The notes beneath the pieces were generated by a model, which had not been told where the DNA came from, ran no database searches, and saw only the letters and a program-made list of their open reading frames with translations. Made by a program: the position numbers and the translations under genes. A stretch of DNA of 64,000 nucleotides from Loktanella sp. Alg231-35 (GTDB taxonomy: Bacteria > Pseudomonadota > Alphaproteobacteria > Rhodobacterales > Rhodobacteraceae), in NCBI RefSeq assembly GCF_900143545.1, contig NZ_FREV01000003.1, positions 496,001 to 560,000 on the forward strand, in the 5' to 3' direction. Positions 28,143 to 36,925 of this stretch are shown piece by piece (the first letter of the stretch is position 1; the number at the start of each line of letters is the position of its first letter).

Positions 28143-29530
28143 TTCGGGCCGATCATATCCTCTGGGCGCACGACTTTGTCGAATGTCGCTTCGTCCACAA
28201 ACCCCAGCTTGATCGCCTCTTCCTTGAGGGTGGTGCCGTTTTTATGCGCGGTCTTAGCAACGGTTGTGGCGTTGTCATAACCGATTGTGGGGGCAAGTGC
28301 CGTCACCAGCATCAGCGATTCCCGCATCAGTTTTTCGATCCGCGTACGGTCCGCCTGAATGCCGGTCACGCAGTTATCGGTAAAGGTAACCGAGGCGTCG
28401 CCGATTAGCTGCATGGATTGCAGCACGTTATAGGCCATCATCGGCTTCATCACGTTCAGCTCAAAATGCCCCTGTGATCCAGCGAACCCGACAGCCGCAT
28501 CATTGCCCATGACATGGGCGCAAACCTGCGTCATCGCTTCAACCTGTGTTGGGTTCACCTTGCCGGGCATAATCGACGATCCGGGTTCGTTTTCGGGCAA
28601 CATCAACTCGCCCAGACCACAACGGGGCCCGGAACCCAGCATGCGGATATCAGCCGCTATCTTGTAAAGGCTCGCTGCTACGGTTTTGAGCGCGCCTGAC
28701 ATTTCAACTAACGCGTCATGTGCGGCGAGTGCTTCAAATTTGTTCGGGGCTGTCACGAAGGGCAGGCCGGTGATCTCTGCCATATTGGCCGCAACCGTTT
28801 CGCCCCAACCTTTTGGCGTGTTCAATCCCGTGCCGACAGCCGTGCCGCCTTGGGCCAGCTCATAGATGGCGGGCAGGGCGGCTTTGATACGGCGCATGCC
28901 CATGGAAACCTGATGGGTGTAGCCGGAAAATTCCTGTCCCAATGTCAGCGGTGTCGCGTCCATTGTGTGGGTGCGGCCGATCTTGATGATATCGTCGAAA
29001 TCCTTGGTCTTTTGCGCCAAGGCGCTGTGCAGTTTCTCTAGCCCCGGAAGCAGCACGTTGTGCGCGGTTGTGGCCACGGCGATATGCATCGCTGTCGGGA
29101 ACGTATCGTTCGACGATTGCCCCATATTACAGTGATCATTGGGGTGCACCGGTTCCTTGGACCCGATTGTGCCGCCCAGCATCTCAATTGCACGGTTCGA
29201 GATCACCTCATTGGCGTTCATGTTCGATTGCGTGCCCGATCCGGTCTGCCAGACCACCAGCGGGAAATGATCATCTAGCTTGCCCGCTACTACCTCTGCG
29301 GCGGCGGCGATCATCGCGTCGGCCAAAGCAGGATCGAGCTTGCCACGGTCTTTGTTGGCCATCGCACAGGCCTGTTTGATCACGCCAAGCCCACGCACAA
29401 TCGCCACTGGCTGCTTTTCCCAACCGATGGGGAAATTCATGATCGAGCGCTGCGTTTGCGCGCCCCAGTACCGATCAGAGGGAACCTCCAAAGGGCCAAA
29501 GCTGTCCGTTTCTGTGCGTGTGTCGGTCAT
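28139..29530 (-). CDS. fumC: Fumarate hydratase, class II
   Basis: Interconverts fumarate and malate in the TCA cycle; this is the iron-free tetrameric class. From ATG 29530 ([20 protein letters not shown]) it has 463 residues, the family norm; the frame is open 14 codons further up but without similarity. The signature [13 protein letters not shown] is near residue 318 and the catalytic-His segment [12 protein letters not shown] near 140. It heads an operon with two small downstream genes. Confidence 0.96.
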   Translation of the reverse strand: MTDTRTETDSFGPLEVPSDRYWGAQTQRSIMNFPIGWEKQPVAIVRGLGVIKQACAMANKDRGKLDPALADAMIAAAAEVVAGKLDDHFPLVVWQTGSGTQSNMNANEVISNRAIEMLGGTIGSKEPVHPNDHCNMGQSSNDTFPTAMHIAVATTAHNVLLPGLEKLHSALAQKTKDFDDIIKIGRTHTMDATPLTLGQEFSGYTHQVSMGMRRIKAALPAIYELAQGGTAVGTGLNTPKGWGETVAANMAEITGLPFVTAPNKFEALAAHDALVEMSGALKTVAASLYKIAADIRMLGSGPRCGLGELMLPENEPGSSIMPGKVNPTQVEAMTQVCAHVMGNDAAVGFAGSQGHFELNVMKPMMAYNVLQSMQLIGDASVTFTDNCVTGIQADRTRIEKLMRESLMLVTALAPTIGYDNATTVAKTAHKNGTTLKEEAIKLGFVDEATFDKVVRPEDMIGPK

Positions 29531-29650
29531 GGGAATACCCTGTCGTTGCTGGTTGTGCGCAGGGATATCCAATCAGGCTGGCGAAGGCAATTGATGACAG
29601 ATCGGTCACTGCGTGGTGAAATAGGGGTATTTTAACAGAGGAGATTTACA

Positions 29651-30433
29651 ATGCTTGGATTAGACCCCGAAAAGGAAAAACCCTTTGATCCCAATTGGGT
29701 GAGCCCCGACAAGGATGCAGCGCTGCGCAGTCAGCGTATTCTGATTTCTATCATCGGTCTGACGGCGATTCTCTTGCCGCCTGCTGTGGTAATCGTGGAT
29801 CGTTTTGCCCCGTCGCCCTGTTTCCGCGACAGTCTGAGCCACTATTTTTATAGCCAGCGCGCTGGTGTGGTCTTTGTCATGACGCTGGCTTTTATTGGCA
29901 CGCTTTTGTCGTCCTACCGGGCCGAGGCGCGTTTTGTGCGTCGTCTTGCGATTGTCGCAGGCATGGCGGGGCTATTGGTGGCGGTCTTCCCGACAGAAGG
30001 GCCGGGCTGCACAGAGGCTGCGTTTACCGCCCGGATGTTTGGATCAATCAACGCTGAAACGCCGATGGTTGTCTTTGCGACGGCGTTCATTCTGTTTCCC
30101 GGTGTCGGGACTATTCACTATATTGCGGCCTTCGTGCTTTTTGCCATTATGCTGTATTTTTGCGCCATTGTTTTTCGCCGCTCCGGTGCGCAGGATCGTG
30201 ACCCCGACACGCAGGCGTTGCTGGTGGTGAAACGCAAGCGCAATCGCATTTATGCGGCATGTGCGTTAGTGATTGCAGCGGCGATGATTGTGATGGGGCT
30301 CAGTCAGATTGACGCCATCAGCGGCTATTTCTCGCAGAGGGTCATTCTTTATGGCGAAGCAGTCGCACTTTGGGCCTTTGGCATTGCTTGGCTGGTCAAA
30401 GGACGTCTTTTTGATACGTCGCTGGGCGCTTAG
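29651..30433 (+). CDS. Six-helix membrane protein of unknown function
   Basis: A 260-residue protein with about six hydrophobic segments, starting after a short polar N-terminus. It has a conserved-looking SLSHYFYSQRAGVVFVMTLA around residue 62. GAGGAG sits 8 bases before ATG 29651. I do not recognise a family with confidence; the layout is that of DUF998/Frag1-like membrane proteins. Its stop overlaps the convergent sspB stop in TTAG. Confidence 0.7.
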   Translation: MLGLDPEKEKPFDPNWVSPDKDAALRSQRILISIIGLTAILLPPAVVIVDRFAPSPCFRDSLSHYFYSQRAGVVFVMTLAFIGTLLSSYRAEARFVRRLAIVAGMAGLLVAVFPTEGPGCTEAAFTARMFGSINAETPMVVFATAFILFPGVGTIHYIAAFVLFAIMLYFCAIVFRRSGAQDRDPDTQALLVVKRKRNRIYAACALVIAAAMIVMGLSQIDAISGYFSQRVILYGEAVALWAFGIAWLVKGRLFDTSLGA

Positions 30434-30921
30434 GACTTGCGGAACTGATCGAGGCTGACAACTTCGGCCTCTTTCGGGGCGTCTTGGCCTTCGTCCTCGG
30501 GTTCGACCATTTCTTCCATCGGTGCTTCTTCGGCATCCGCGCCTAGGGCCAAGTTTTCGTCGTCTTCGTCCTGCGTTTCAAAGCGCAGGCCGAATTCAAC
30601 AGATGGATCAACGAAGGTCTTGATGGCGTCATAGGGCACATAAAGTGTTTCAGGATTGTCCCCGAAATTCAGCGTAATCGTAAAGCCCTCAGTGGTAACC
30701 TCAAGATCGGCAAACCAATGCTGTACCACGATGGTCATCTCACCGGGATACCGGTCCGACAGCCAATCGGCGATCTCGACATCAGGGTGCATTGTATCAA
30801 AGGTGATAAAGAAATGATGTGCGCCGGGCAGCCCGTCCTTTTGCACGTCCGTCAACACCTTTTGGATCAGGCTGCGCATAGCGCTGTGCATCAGATTTCC
30901 ATAGTCGATGGTGCTGGTCAC
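30430..30921 (-). CDS. sspB: SspB-like ClpXP adaptor
   Basis: Delivers ssrA-tagged and some other proteins to the ClpXP protease. It starts at GTG 30921 behind AAGGGG and has 163 residues. The N-terminal fold (IDYGNLMHSAMRSLIQKVL, then HFFITFDTMHPDVEIADW) matches the alphaproteobacterial SspB group. An acidic, flexible linker follows (about 113-150), ending in VVSLDQFRKS, which probably serves as the ClpX-binding tail. A tmRNA gene that would make its substrates lies about 3 kb away. Confidence 0.88.
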   Translation of the reverse strand: MTSTIDYGNLMHSAMRSLIQKVLTDVQKDGLPGAHHFFITFDTMHPDVEIADWLSDRYPGEMTIVVQHWFADLEVTTEGFTITLNFGDNPETLYVPYDAIKTFVDPSVEFGLRFETQDEDDENLALGADAEEAPMEEMVEPEDEGQDAPKEAEVVSLDQFRKS

Positions 30922-30983
30922 GGTGCTTTTCCCCTTGGTTCGCCCTTACCATAGGGGATTCCTTGGGCGTGAAAAGGGGCGGA

Positions 30984-32237
30984 TTACATCAATCCCAATC
31001 CAATGCTGGCAAGCAGGCTAAGCGCTGCCGAAATGAGCAGGACCAGCGGCAGCGACCAATGCCGCCAAAGCAGCAGAACGGCGGCAGTGCATGCCAACGC
31101 CAAGGCAAGTGGGTTCAGGGTGCTGAACACCGGAAGGACCGTCTTGATGGGGCCAATGACAACGGGATTGACCCTCTCAAAGATCACATGCAGCGCAAAC
31201 CACACTGACAGATTTGCAATAACACCGACGACCGCAGCGGTGATTGCCGCCAACGCGGCCCGCAACCGTGGCCTGCCATCCAGCCAGTCAATCAGAGGGG
31301 CGCCAGCGAAAATCCAGATAAAACAAGGCACAAACGTCACCCAAAGTGTCAGCATCCCCGCCAGCACCGCCATGCCCGGCCCGGCATTGGCCAATCCGGC
31401 AACCATGCCCACAAATTGGGTCACAAGTATCAGCGGCCCCGGCGTTGTCTCTGCCAACCCCAAGGCATCCATCATTTGTGGCGTGCTGAGCCATCCAAAC
31501 CCGACAACGACCTCTTGCGTCATATAGGCCAGTACCGCGTAGGCCCCGCCAAATGTGACCACCGCAAGGGTCGAAAAGAAAACACCTACATCCATCAGAA
31601 ATCCGTTGCCGGTGGCCGCGATTGGCACAAAGGGTACGGCCCAGATCACAAGCCCGATCACCAGAATACGCAGACTGCCACCTAAGCTGCCAGATGCGGG
31701 GAGGGCAGTTGTGCCATCATCGGTCGCGCCGATAGCACCAATGACCGCAGCCACAGCAATGACCAATGGGAAGGGCAGCGCGAAGATGAAAAGTGCCGCA
31801 AATGCGCAGGCGGCGATCAGGATGTGTTTTTGCGATATCAGCGCCCGTCTGGCGATCTTTAGCAACGCCTCGATCACGATGATCACAACAGTGGCTTTGA
31901 CGCCCAGAAACAGCGCCTGCACGATCGGCAGATTGCCGTATGCGCCATATGCCAGCGCCAGCGCAAAGATCACCGCAGCCCCCGGCAGCACAAACAACCC
32001 GCCGCCGATCAGCCCCCCGATGATGCCTTTTCGTTTCCAACCTGCATAAGTGGCCAATTGCATCGCCTCCGGCCCCGGTAGCAGCATGCAGAATGACAGT
32101 GCGCGCAGGAACTGCGCTTCGGTCAGCCAGTCGCGTTTTTCGACCAGTTCTTTGTGCATCAAGGCGATTTGTGCCGCCGGGCCGCCGAAAGACAAAAGCC
32201 CGATGCGGCCAAAGACGCGGATCAGGTCAGAGGTCAT
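30984..32237 (-). CDS. chrA: Chromate efflux transporter ChrA
   Basis: A 417-residue inner-membrane protein of the CHR family with two homologous halves. Each begins with a Gly-rich FGGPAAQIALMHKELVEKRD-like segment, here at residue 17 and again at about 228 (TFGGAYAVLAYMTQEVV). About ten or more helices are seen, with the conserved LPGPEAMQLATYAGW. By family it expels chromate, and sulfate-linked roles are possible. It overlaps the preceding rhodanese-ChrB gene by 4 bp. Confidence 0.92.
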   Translation of the reverse strand: MTSDLIRVFGRIGLLSFGGPAAQIALMHKELVEKRDWLTEAQFLRALSFCMLLPGPEAMQLATYAGWKRKGIIGGLIGGGLFVLPGAAVIFALALAYGAYGNLPIVQALFLGVKATVVIIVIEALLKIARRALISQKHILIAACAFAALFIFALPFPLVIAVAAVIGAIGATDDGTTALPASGSLGGSLRILVIGLVIWAVPFVPIAATGNGFLMDVGVFFSTLAVVTFGGAYAVLAYMTQEVVVGFGWLSTPQMMDALGLAETTPGPLILVTQFVGMVAGLANAGPGMAVLAGMLTLWVTFVPCFIWIFAGAPLIDWLDGRPRLRAALAAITAAVVGVIANLSVWFALHVIFERVNPVVIGPIKTVLPVFSTLNPLALALACTAAVLLLWRHWSLPLVLLISAALSLLASIGLGLM

Positions 32238-33031
32238 GCCGTGCTACCGGTTGGCCAATCATGCCCTTCATCCTGTCCATCGCGCGCCCAACGATATAGC
32301 GCGTCATAGATCAACATACCTGCCTCCAACTGTGCCGGGTCATTGCGGTACATGCGCGACAACCCAACCGAAATGGCCAGCAGACCAGCGGCTTGCGGTG
32401 CTAAGTCATGCTGGTCGGTATCGGCAGCGCGCACCACGGTGGCAAGCGTATCAAGGGCAGGGTGGCGCAGGCCAAAGTCGCGTACCATCACATCAAAGGT
32501 GCAAAGCGGGCCGTCGTGGGTCCAGGGTGCCTGATCACCATCAAAGGGTGTGGCGTCGAACTTTACGGCCACATCAGCGACAGTCGCGGGTGGCACAAAC
32601 ATGAAACGCGCGGCAGGATCGACAAAGCGCCGGATCAGCCACGGGCAAGCAATACGGTCGATCTTGGGCCGGTGACGCGTCACCCAAAGCGATCCGGGAA
32701 TTGCCGCCGCAGGCACACGCGGCAAACCGGCGTCGCGCCACGCATAGTTACCGCCTGAAAGCACCTGCGCGGGAATACCATGGCTGCGCAACAAGGCCGC
32801 AACACCATGCGAGAGTTTCAGGCCTTTCTGGCAGACAACAACGCATTGCTGACCGGCAAGCCGTGCCAGCAATCCGTCGATATCGCGGTGCGAATGCCGA
32901 AACGCCGAAGGCACTAAATGCGGGTCTTCGGCAAAGTCTTCGGCAACACAGACGTCAATGATGGCAGGACAGTCAACCGTGCCAATCAGCCGCATCAGTT
33001 GGGAGGGTGAGATTTCGTTGAAAGCAGCCAT
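32234..33031 (-). CDS. Rhodanese domain fused to ChrB C-terminal domain
   Basis: A 265-residue two-domain protein. Residues about 1-110 are a rhodanese-like sulfurtransferase module with active-site-like CQKGLKLSHG (Cys near 67). Residues about 120-265 match the ChrB C-terminal, chromate-resistance domain (LWVTRHRPKIDRIACPWLIR, then FDVMVRDFGL). A clear AAGGATG site precedes ATG 33031. It is translationally coupled to chrA. The usual ChrB N-terminal domain is replaced by rhodanese, so this may be an enzyme or sensor rather than the classical regulator. Confidence 0.88.
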   Translation of the reverse strand: MAAFNEISPSQLMRLIGTVDCPAIIDVCVAEDFAEDPHLVPSAFRHSHRDIDGLLARLAGQQCVVVCQKGLKLSHGVAALLRSHGIPAQVLSGGNYAWRDAGLPRVPAAAIPGSLWVTRHRPKIDRIACPWLIRRFVDPAARFMFVPPATVADVAVKFDATPFDGDQAPWTHDGPLCTFDVMVRDFGLRHPALDTLATVVRAADTDQHDLAPQAAGLLAISVGLSRMYRNDPAQLEAGMLIYDALYRWARDGQDEGHDWPTGSTA

Positions 33032-33143
33032 AGGTGCATCCTTTCTGAAGTGGTCAGTGGATGCGACGCTTTGGCCGGGGCCTCACGGGGCGTTCGCGGA
33101 CCCCATGCGCCATTGATGCGAGATCAGGAGAATGCAGTCAAGT

Positions 33144-33800
33144 CTACCCAACAATCCGGCTAATCTCGCGCAGGATCTTGGCACGGATCGTCCGGGGGTA
33201 TTCGCGGTGGGTGCGGGCGGTCATGACAAAGCCGTTCCGGGTGATCACGGCCCCCCGATAGAAATTGGTGATGGCCAATCCCATCGATTCAATCGCAATC
33301 CCGTTGATGGTCACACCGGCACGCTCGGCTGAATTGCGCGCCGCGCGCACGTCAGTGCCGCCATTTGGCGTACCATCGCCAGAGACATCGATCACACGGC
33401 GCGCACAATTTGGGACCTGATCAAAAAGTTTCAATGAAAAATAAATCGCCTCGGCCGGGGCGGTATCGGACAGCACAAAGGCGCGGGGCATCAGACGGGC
33501 CTGATCAGACAGCGATTGAACATCCAGCGCCGTGCGCACTTGCGTCCATGGGATCGAGACAGTCTGCCTGTCTGCCCCGGACCATTGCACCACGGCAACC
33601 GTTGTGCCGCCCGAAACCATTGTGTCTATGATTTCAGGGTCTTGCAGGGCGTCAGCCAGGCCGTCTGTTTGCAGGCGGTATTCAGCGGAATCAATGGAAT
33701 TGGACACATCAATTGTCAGTATCAGCGCCGTGTCACAGGCCTCAGCAACAATCGGGGCCGCGGACAGCATGGCGGCACAGGCAAACCGTAGAAATCTCAT
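33144..33800 (-). CDS. DUF1194 protein, secreted von Willebrand A-like
   Basis: A 218-residue protein from ATG 33800 with a signal peptide (MRFLRFACAAMLSAAPIVAE, then Ala-Cys) and a von Willebrand A-like domain. A MIDAS-like DVSNS metal site is near residue 32, TTVAVVQWSG follows, and VIDVSGDGTPNGG is near 130. This matches DUF1194. It is probably periplasmic; its role is unknown. It lies just downstream of the tmRNA gene on the same strand, with about 55 bases between. Confidence 0.85.
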   Translation of the reverse strand: MRFLRFACAAMLSAAPIVAEACDTALILTIDVSNSIDSAEYRLQTDGLADALQDPEIIDTMVSGGTTVAVVQWSGADRQTVSIPWTQVRTALDVQSLSDQARLMPRAFVLSDTAPAEAIYFSLKLFDQVPNCARRVIDVSGDGTPNGGTDVRAARNSAERAGVTINGIAIESMGLAITNFYRGAVITRNGFVMTARTHREYPRTIRAKILREISRIVG

Positions 33801-33854
33801 CGGTTTATGGTGCGCAGAGTGACCGCGCATTGCAAGTCACAATGGCTTTGGCCG

Positions 33855-34180
33855 GGCGCGTCAAAAGGTGGGGTAAGTGCAGGTTTCTGTTGCCAGGTAC
33901 CTGCGAACCCCGCCCTAGGTCGCAAAACCCAAGGAGTTAAGTTTCGATATTAGGCACAGCTTACGCTGCGACTGCCATCGGTGCATTGTTGTCATTTGCA
34001 ACTATACAATTTGAACCGATAACGGTGGTATCTCACCGAGACAAAGCAAACCCCTTTAGACGTTCGTCGATCCTATTTCGTCCCCATAGCCCTCAAATGA
34101 AGGGTGTTTGGTGGAGACGCCGGGTACCGCCCCCGGGTCCGATCCGCTTATTACGAGCGCGTTTATGTCCATAGTCCCGA
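33855..34180 (-). ncRNA. ssrA: Transfer-messenger RNA, circularly permuted two-piece form
   Basis: Rescues stalled ribosomes and adds a degradation tag. On the minus strand the acceptor piece comes first: a T-arm CCGGG-GGCGGTA-CCCGG and a 3' end CGTCTCC-A-CCA finishing at 34109. After a 23-base intervening segment the coding piece begins with GGGGACG at 34085, which pairs with CGTCTCC to form the acceptor stem. The tag frame at 33999-33961 reads ANDNNAPMAVAA then stop TAA. The outer ends are estimates. The permuted order is typical of alphaproteobacteria. Confidence 0.9.
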
Positions 34181-34658
34181 AGAACTTCTTATAGATAGGC
34201 AAGCGCGAAGGCGCGCGCAAGGGCTAGCACATCTCAAGCGCGGGCGGCGCACCACTCAGGACAGGTCGTCGCAGCTTTAGCGCGCGGCGCGCTTCTTCGT
34301 GCAGTCCCAGTTTCACACGGTGACAGCGCATGCCTCTGTGCTTTGGGTGGACATCCGGTTTCCATAAGCGTCGCGTCATTGGCCTTTTCCTGTCTGCTTA
34401 GAAAAGAGACGATGGGCAATTGGGCGTGCGAGCTAACTCTCACCGTAGTTGGGACCTTTGGCGATTTGGGTCAAAAGGCAAACGAGATGCATGAATTCTG
34501 TGGTCTGTGTACAGACACTGTGTCCACAGCATTCAGTGTTGCAACCAAGTGGCAATGTCACCGGTTGTGCAGAGCTGAAGTGCTATTAACTCCGCTGACT
34601 GGGCAGGGCGTAATAGCCCGGAGACGTCAGATATCGCAGGGGTAAAAAGCCTGCGGGT
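34181..34658. other. Intergenic region upstream of the tmRNA gene
   Basis: No convincing gene in 478 bases. A 100-codon plus-strand frame (34343-34645) has Cys-rich, atypical composition and no ribosome site. The part near 34180-34290 is rich in GCGCGC repeats that can pair, and the tmRNA promoter on the minus strand should lie somewhere here. Confidence 0.5.
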
Positions 34659-34931
34659 TTACTCTTCGACCACCTCAATGCGCCATGAAGCGCCCGGCAC
34701 CGGCTCCTCATCATCGGCTCCGATGCGCATTGTCTCTGTGAGTTGTTCGATCAATCCTAAGCCTAGAGAGAACGACTGAATGGGATCAATGCCGTAAACG
34801 CGCTTTTCTTCGACAAAGCCTTCAACAGAAACAACGGCGTAATAGTCTTCTACACCGGCTTGGCTGCCATCGGATGATATCGTCGCTTCGACACCTCTAT
34901 CTGAAACGACCTGTAGTTTGATTGGCTTCAT
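34659..34931 (-). CDS. Hypothetical protein (90 aa)
   Basis: A 90-residue acidic product (MKPIKLQVVSDRGVEATISS at the start, ending WRIEVVEE) with an AAAGGG site 6 bases before the start. It looks like a small soluble beta-rich protein with a middle DYYAVVSVEGFVEEKRVYGI stretch. I do not recognise a family. A good ribosome site and normal composition support it as real. Confidence 0.6.
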   Translation of the reverse strand: MKPIKLQVVSDRGVEATISSDGSQAGVEDYYAVVSVEGFVEEKRVYGIDPIQSFSLGLGLIEQLTETMRIGADDEEPVPGASWRIEVVEE

Positions 34932-35018
34932 TGCTTGCCCTTTCTAAGCTGTCGCAGCGCTTCTGAGATCGCAGTGTCCGTTTCCTGCTGGTGAACCTAA
35001 GATCATCGGTGGTCTGGT

Positions 35019-35363
35019 TCAGAGGTTGAGCCAGATTGCAGGCACGCCCACGACGGCCTCTACCCAAAAGTAGATCCATTTCTTGCGGCTCGCGCCATCA
35101 ATGATCACCGAGGTCAGTCGCCCGGCGGCGGCACCACACCAGCAGAACCCCAGCATCACATATGCCTCGGCTGAGCCAAGGATCAGCGCGCCGATCCCCA
35201 TGCCCACGAACAGACAACCGACCGATGCACGGATTTCTGACATGCCCATCGTGGTGTCGCCCATGGTCAGGTCAAGCGCGCCCAGCGTATAGCGTGGCGC
35301 CAGCCAGCCAAAGCAGCCCAGCCCGATGCTGAGCACTGCAAAGATGATGTTGATGATGTCCAT
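35019..35363 (-). CDS. DUF4345-like membrane protein
   Basis: A 114-residue protein with four hydrophobic segments, beginning MDIINIIFAVLSIGLGCFGW, then LAPRYTLGALDL, with a conserved-looking SEIRASVGCLFVGMGIGALI in the middle. This resembles the DUF4345 family of small inner-membrane proteins of unknown role. AGAGG lies 9 bases upstream of ATG 35363. Confidence 0.7.
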   Translation of the reverse strand: MDIINIIFAVLSIGLGCFGWLAPRYTLGALDLTMGDTTMGMSEIRASVGCLFVGMGIGALILGSAEAYVMLGFCWCGAAAGRLTSVIIDGASRKKWIYFWVEAVVGVPAIWLNL

Positions 35364-35425
35364 GACTGCCGCCTCTTATGTGGTGCATGGCAATGTGGCC
35401 CAACGGGCGGCAGGATCAAGTGCGC

Positions 35426-36031
35426 TTAGCTGAGTTGTTCCATGAAACAGGCTGAAATACTTGCAACTTCCTCGGCGGTGGATTCGCGTTTGAAGAACGT
35501 CGCCAAGCCCGTTTCAGGGAACATCAGATAGGTCTGGGTGGAATGATCGACCAGATAATACTCTGGATCATCGTCCTGCGCGCGGTAGTAGGTTTTGTAG
35601 GCCTGCGAGGCCGCTTTCACTTGTTCCGGCGTGCCCGTCAGTCCGATCATGTCGTCGTGAAAGTTGTCGGTATAATCGCGCACGACCTCAATCGTGTCTC
35701 GCTGGGGATCAATCGAGATAAAGACCGTGCCAATGTCCAACCCGTCTTCGGCCAGCAGTTCTGCGGCATAGGCGTTGCGTGCACTGTCGATGGGGCACAC
35801 ATCAGGGCAGAAGGTGTAGCCAAAGTAGACCAGCGTCGGTTTGGTGATGACATCAGTGTCGGTGACAGTTTCCCCGGTTTCCGAGACCAGTTCAAATGGT
35901 CCACCAATCGTGCTGCCTGCAACGGCGGTGTTGCCGCAGGGATCGTATGACGCGTTTTGTGACTGCCAGACATAGAGCCCTAATGCGGCGGCCACGGCGA
36001 GGGTGGTTGTCCCAAAGATGACGGCTTTCAT
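35426..36031 (-). CDS. SCO1/SenC family protein
   Basis: A 201-residue membrane-anchored thioredoxin-fold protein that delivers copper to, or keeps reduced, the CuA site of cytochrome c oxidase. It has an N-terminal membrane anchor (about residues 4-22), the copper-binding GYTFCPDVCPID (CxxxC) near residue 73, and the distal His in YYLVDHSTQTYLM near 162. AGGAG precedes the start. It lies next to the GntR gene but is separated by 83 bases. Confidence 0.93.
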   Translation of the reverse strand: MKAVIFGTTTLAVAAALGLYVWQSQNASYDPCGNTAVAGSTIGGPFELVSETGETVTDTDVITKPTLVYFGYTFCPDVCPIDSARNAYAAELLAEDGLDIGTVFISIDPQRDTIEVVRDYTDNFHDDMIGLTGTPEQVKAASQAYKTYYRAQDDDPEYYLVDHSTQTYLMFPETGLATFFKRESTAEEVASISACFMEQLS

Positions 36032-36114
36032 AACCTGCTCCTGTTTATTCGATTTGGGCGCACTTTATGCCGATCGCGGCGGGCTGCAACGCAAAGATGC
36101 GTGACCGATTGCCG

Positions 36115-36849
36115 CTACCGTGCGGCCTTGTCTCGTGCGGCAATCACACCCTGCGCGAGCTCTTGCGTATAGGTGGCAAGTGCTGCGAGGTTCGCGTCGG
36201 CGGCACCGGCGTCCTGCGCTTCAATCGCGTCGGCGATCATCTGGTGCAAACCGATGATTTTCTCGCGCGAGCGCGCTGAGAAGGTGATCATGTTCATCAG
36301 CGGCTGCATCGCTTCAACCGCGCCTGCCAGTTGATAGGACAAAACCGGGTTGTCTGCTGCATCCACCAACGCACGGTGAAAGGCTACGTCAGAGGCGCAA
36401 AAGGCCTCGTCCGTCAGGCCCGGTTGTGATTGCCGATGCGCCTCGGCGCGCATGGTGGCAAGATGATCTGCACTGCGCCGCTGGGCCGACAGTGGCGCGC
36501 AGGCACGTTCGAGTGCGTAACGCGCTTCGCAGGCTGTGGCAAAGCTGACCGCATTCATGGATAGCAGCAAAGTCGAGGTCGTGATTTGCTGCCCATAGGC
36601 ATCTTCGAATTTCAGTCGGTTAACAAAGGCCCCGCCAGTGGCCCCACGCTGCGTCCGGATCAGCGATTGGGCGGCAAGCCGCTTCAATGCCTCGCGCACG
36701 GTGGGGCGCGAGACGTCGAATTGTTCGGCCAATTCTGCCTCGGACGGCAGGCGTTCGTCGACGGGCAAGGCCCCCGATATGATGGCATCGCGGATCGCTT
36801 TGGCGATCTGGGCCGAAAGATCGGCAGAGCTGGAGGGATCAATTTTCAT
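36115..36849 (-). CDS. GntR/FadR-family transcriptional regulator
   Basis: A 244-residue regulator. The N-terminal winged helix (about residues 8-75) has the GntR signature LPSEAELAEQFDVSRPTVRE, and a FadR-type all-helical ligand domain (FCD) follows with FHRALVDAADNPVL near 155 and LHQMIADAI near 205. It is divergent from the DUF2182-DUF1326-DinB-dmdA-acuI run, and a perfect inverted repeat lies directly before its start. I infer that it represses itself and that run, responding to a DMSP breakdown product; no ligand can be read from sequence. Confidence 0.92.
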   Translation of the reverse strand: MKIDPSSSADLSAQIAKAIRDAIISGALPVDERLPSEAELAEQFDVSRPTVREALKRLAAQSLIRTQRGATGGAFVNRLKFEDAYGQQITTSTLLLSMNAVSFATACEARYALERACAPLSAQRRSADHLATMRAEAHRQSQPGLTDEAFCASDVAFHRALVDAADNPVLSYQLAGAVEAMQPLMNMITFSARSREKIIGLHQMIADAIEAQDAGAADANLAALATYTQELAQGVIAARDKAAR

Positions 36850-36850
36850 T

Positions 36851-36874
36851 TGTCAGACAATTAAACGTCTGACA
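36851..36874. promoter_or_regulatory. Perfect inverted repeat, likely GntR operator
   Basis: Arms TGTCAGAC (36851-36858) and GTCTGACA (36867-36874) are exact complements around an 8-base AT-rich spacer. The site begins 2 bases before the GntR start codon and about 52 bases before the DUF2182 start, where a bound repressor would cover both promoters. Confidence 0.7.
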
Positions 36875-36925
36875 TATGATTAGGCAAGTCTTGAGTCGCA
36901 AATAATGCATCGTAGGAGGACGTTC

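Noticed and set aside
34343..34645. 100-codon plus-strand frame upstream of the tmRNA gene
   Set aside because: No ribosome site, atypical Cys and Ser content, and no family likeness; the area is better read as tmRNA promoter sequence.
36905..36925. ATG 36905 as the DUF2182 start
   Set aside because: The in-frame AGGAGG that would be the ribosome site lies inside this extension, 7 bases before GTG 36926, so the GTG is the better start.
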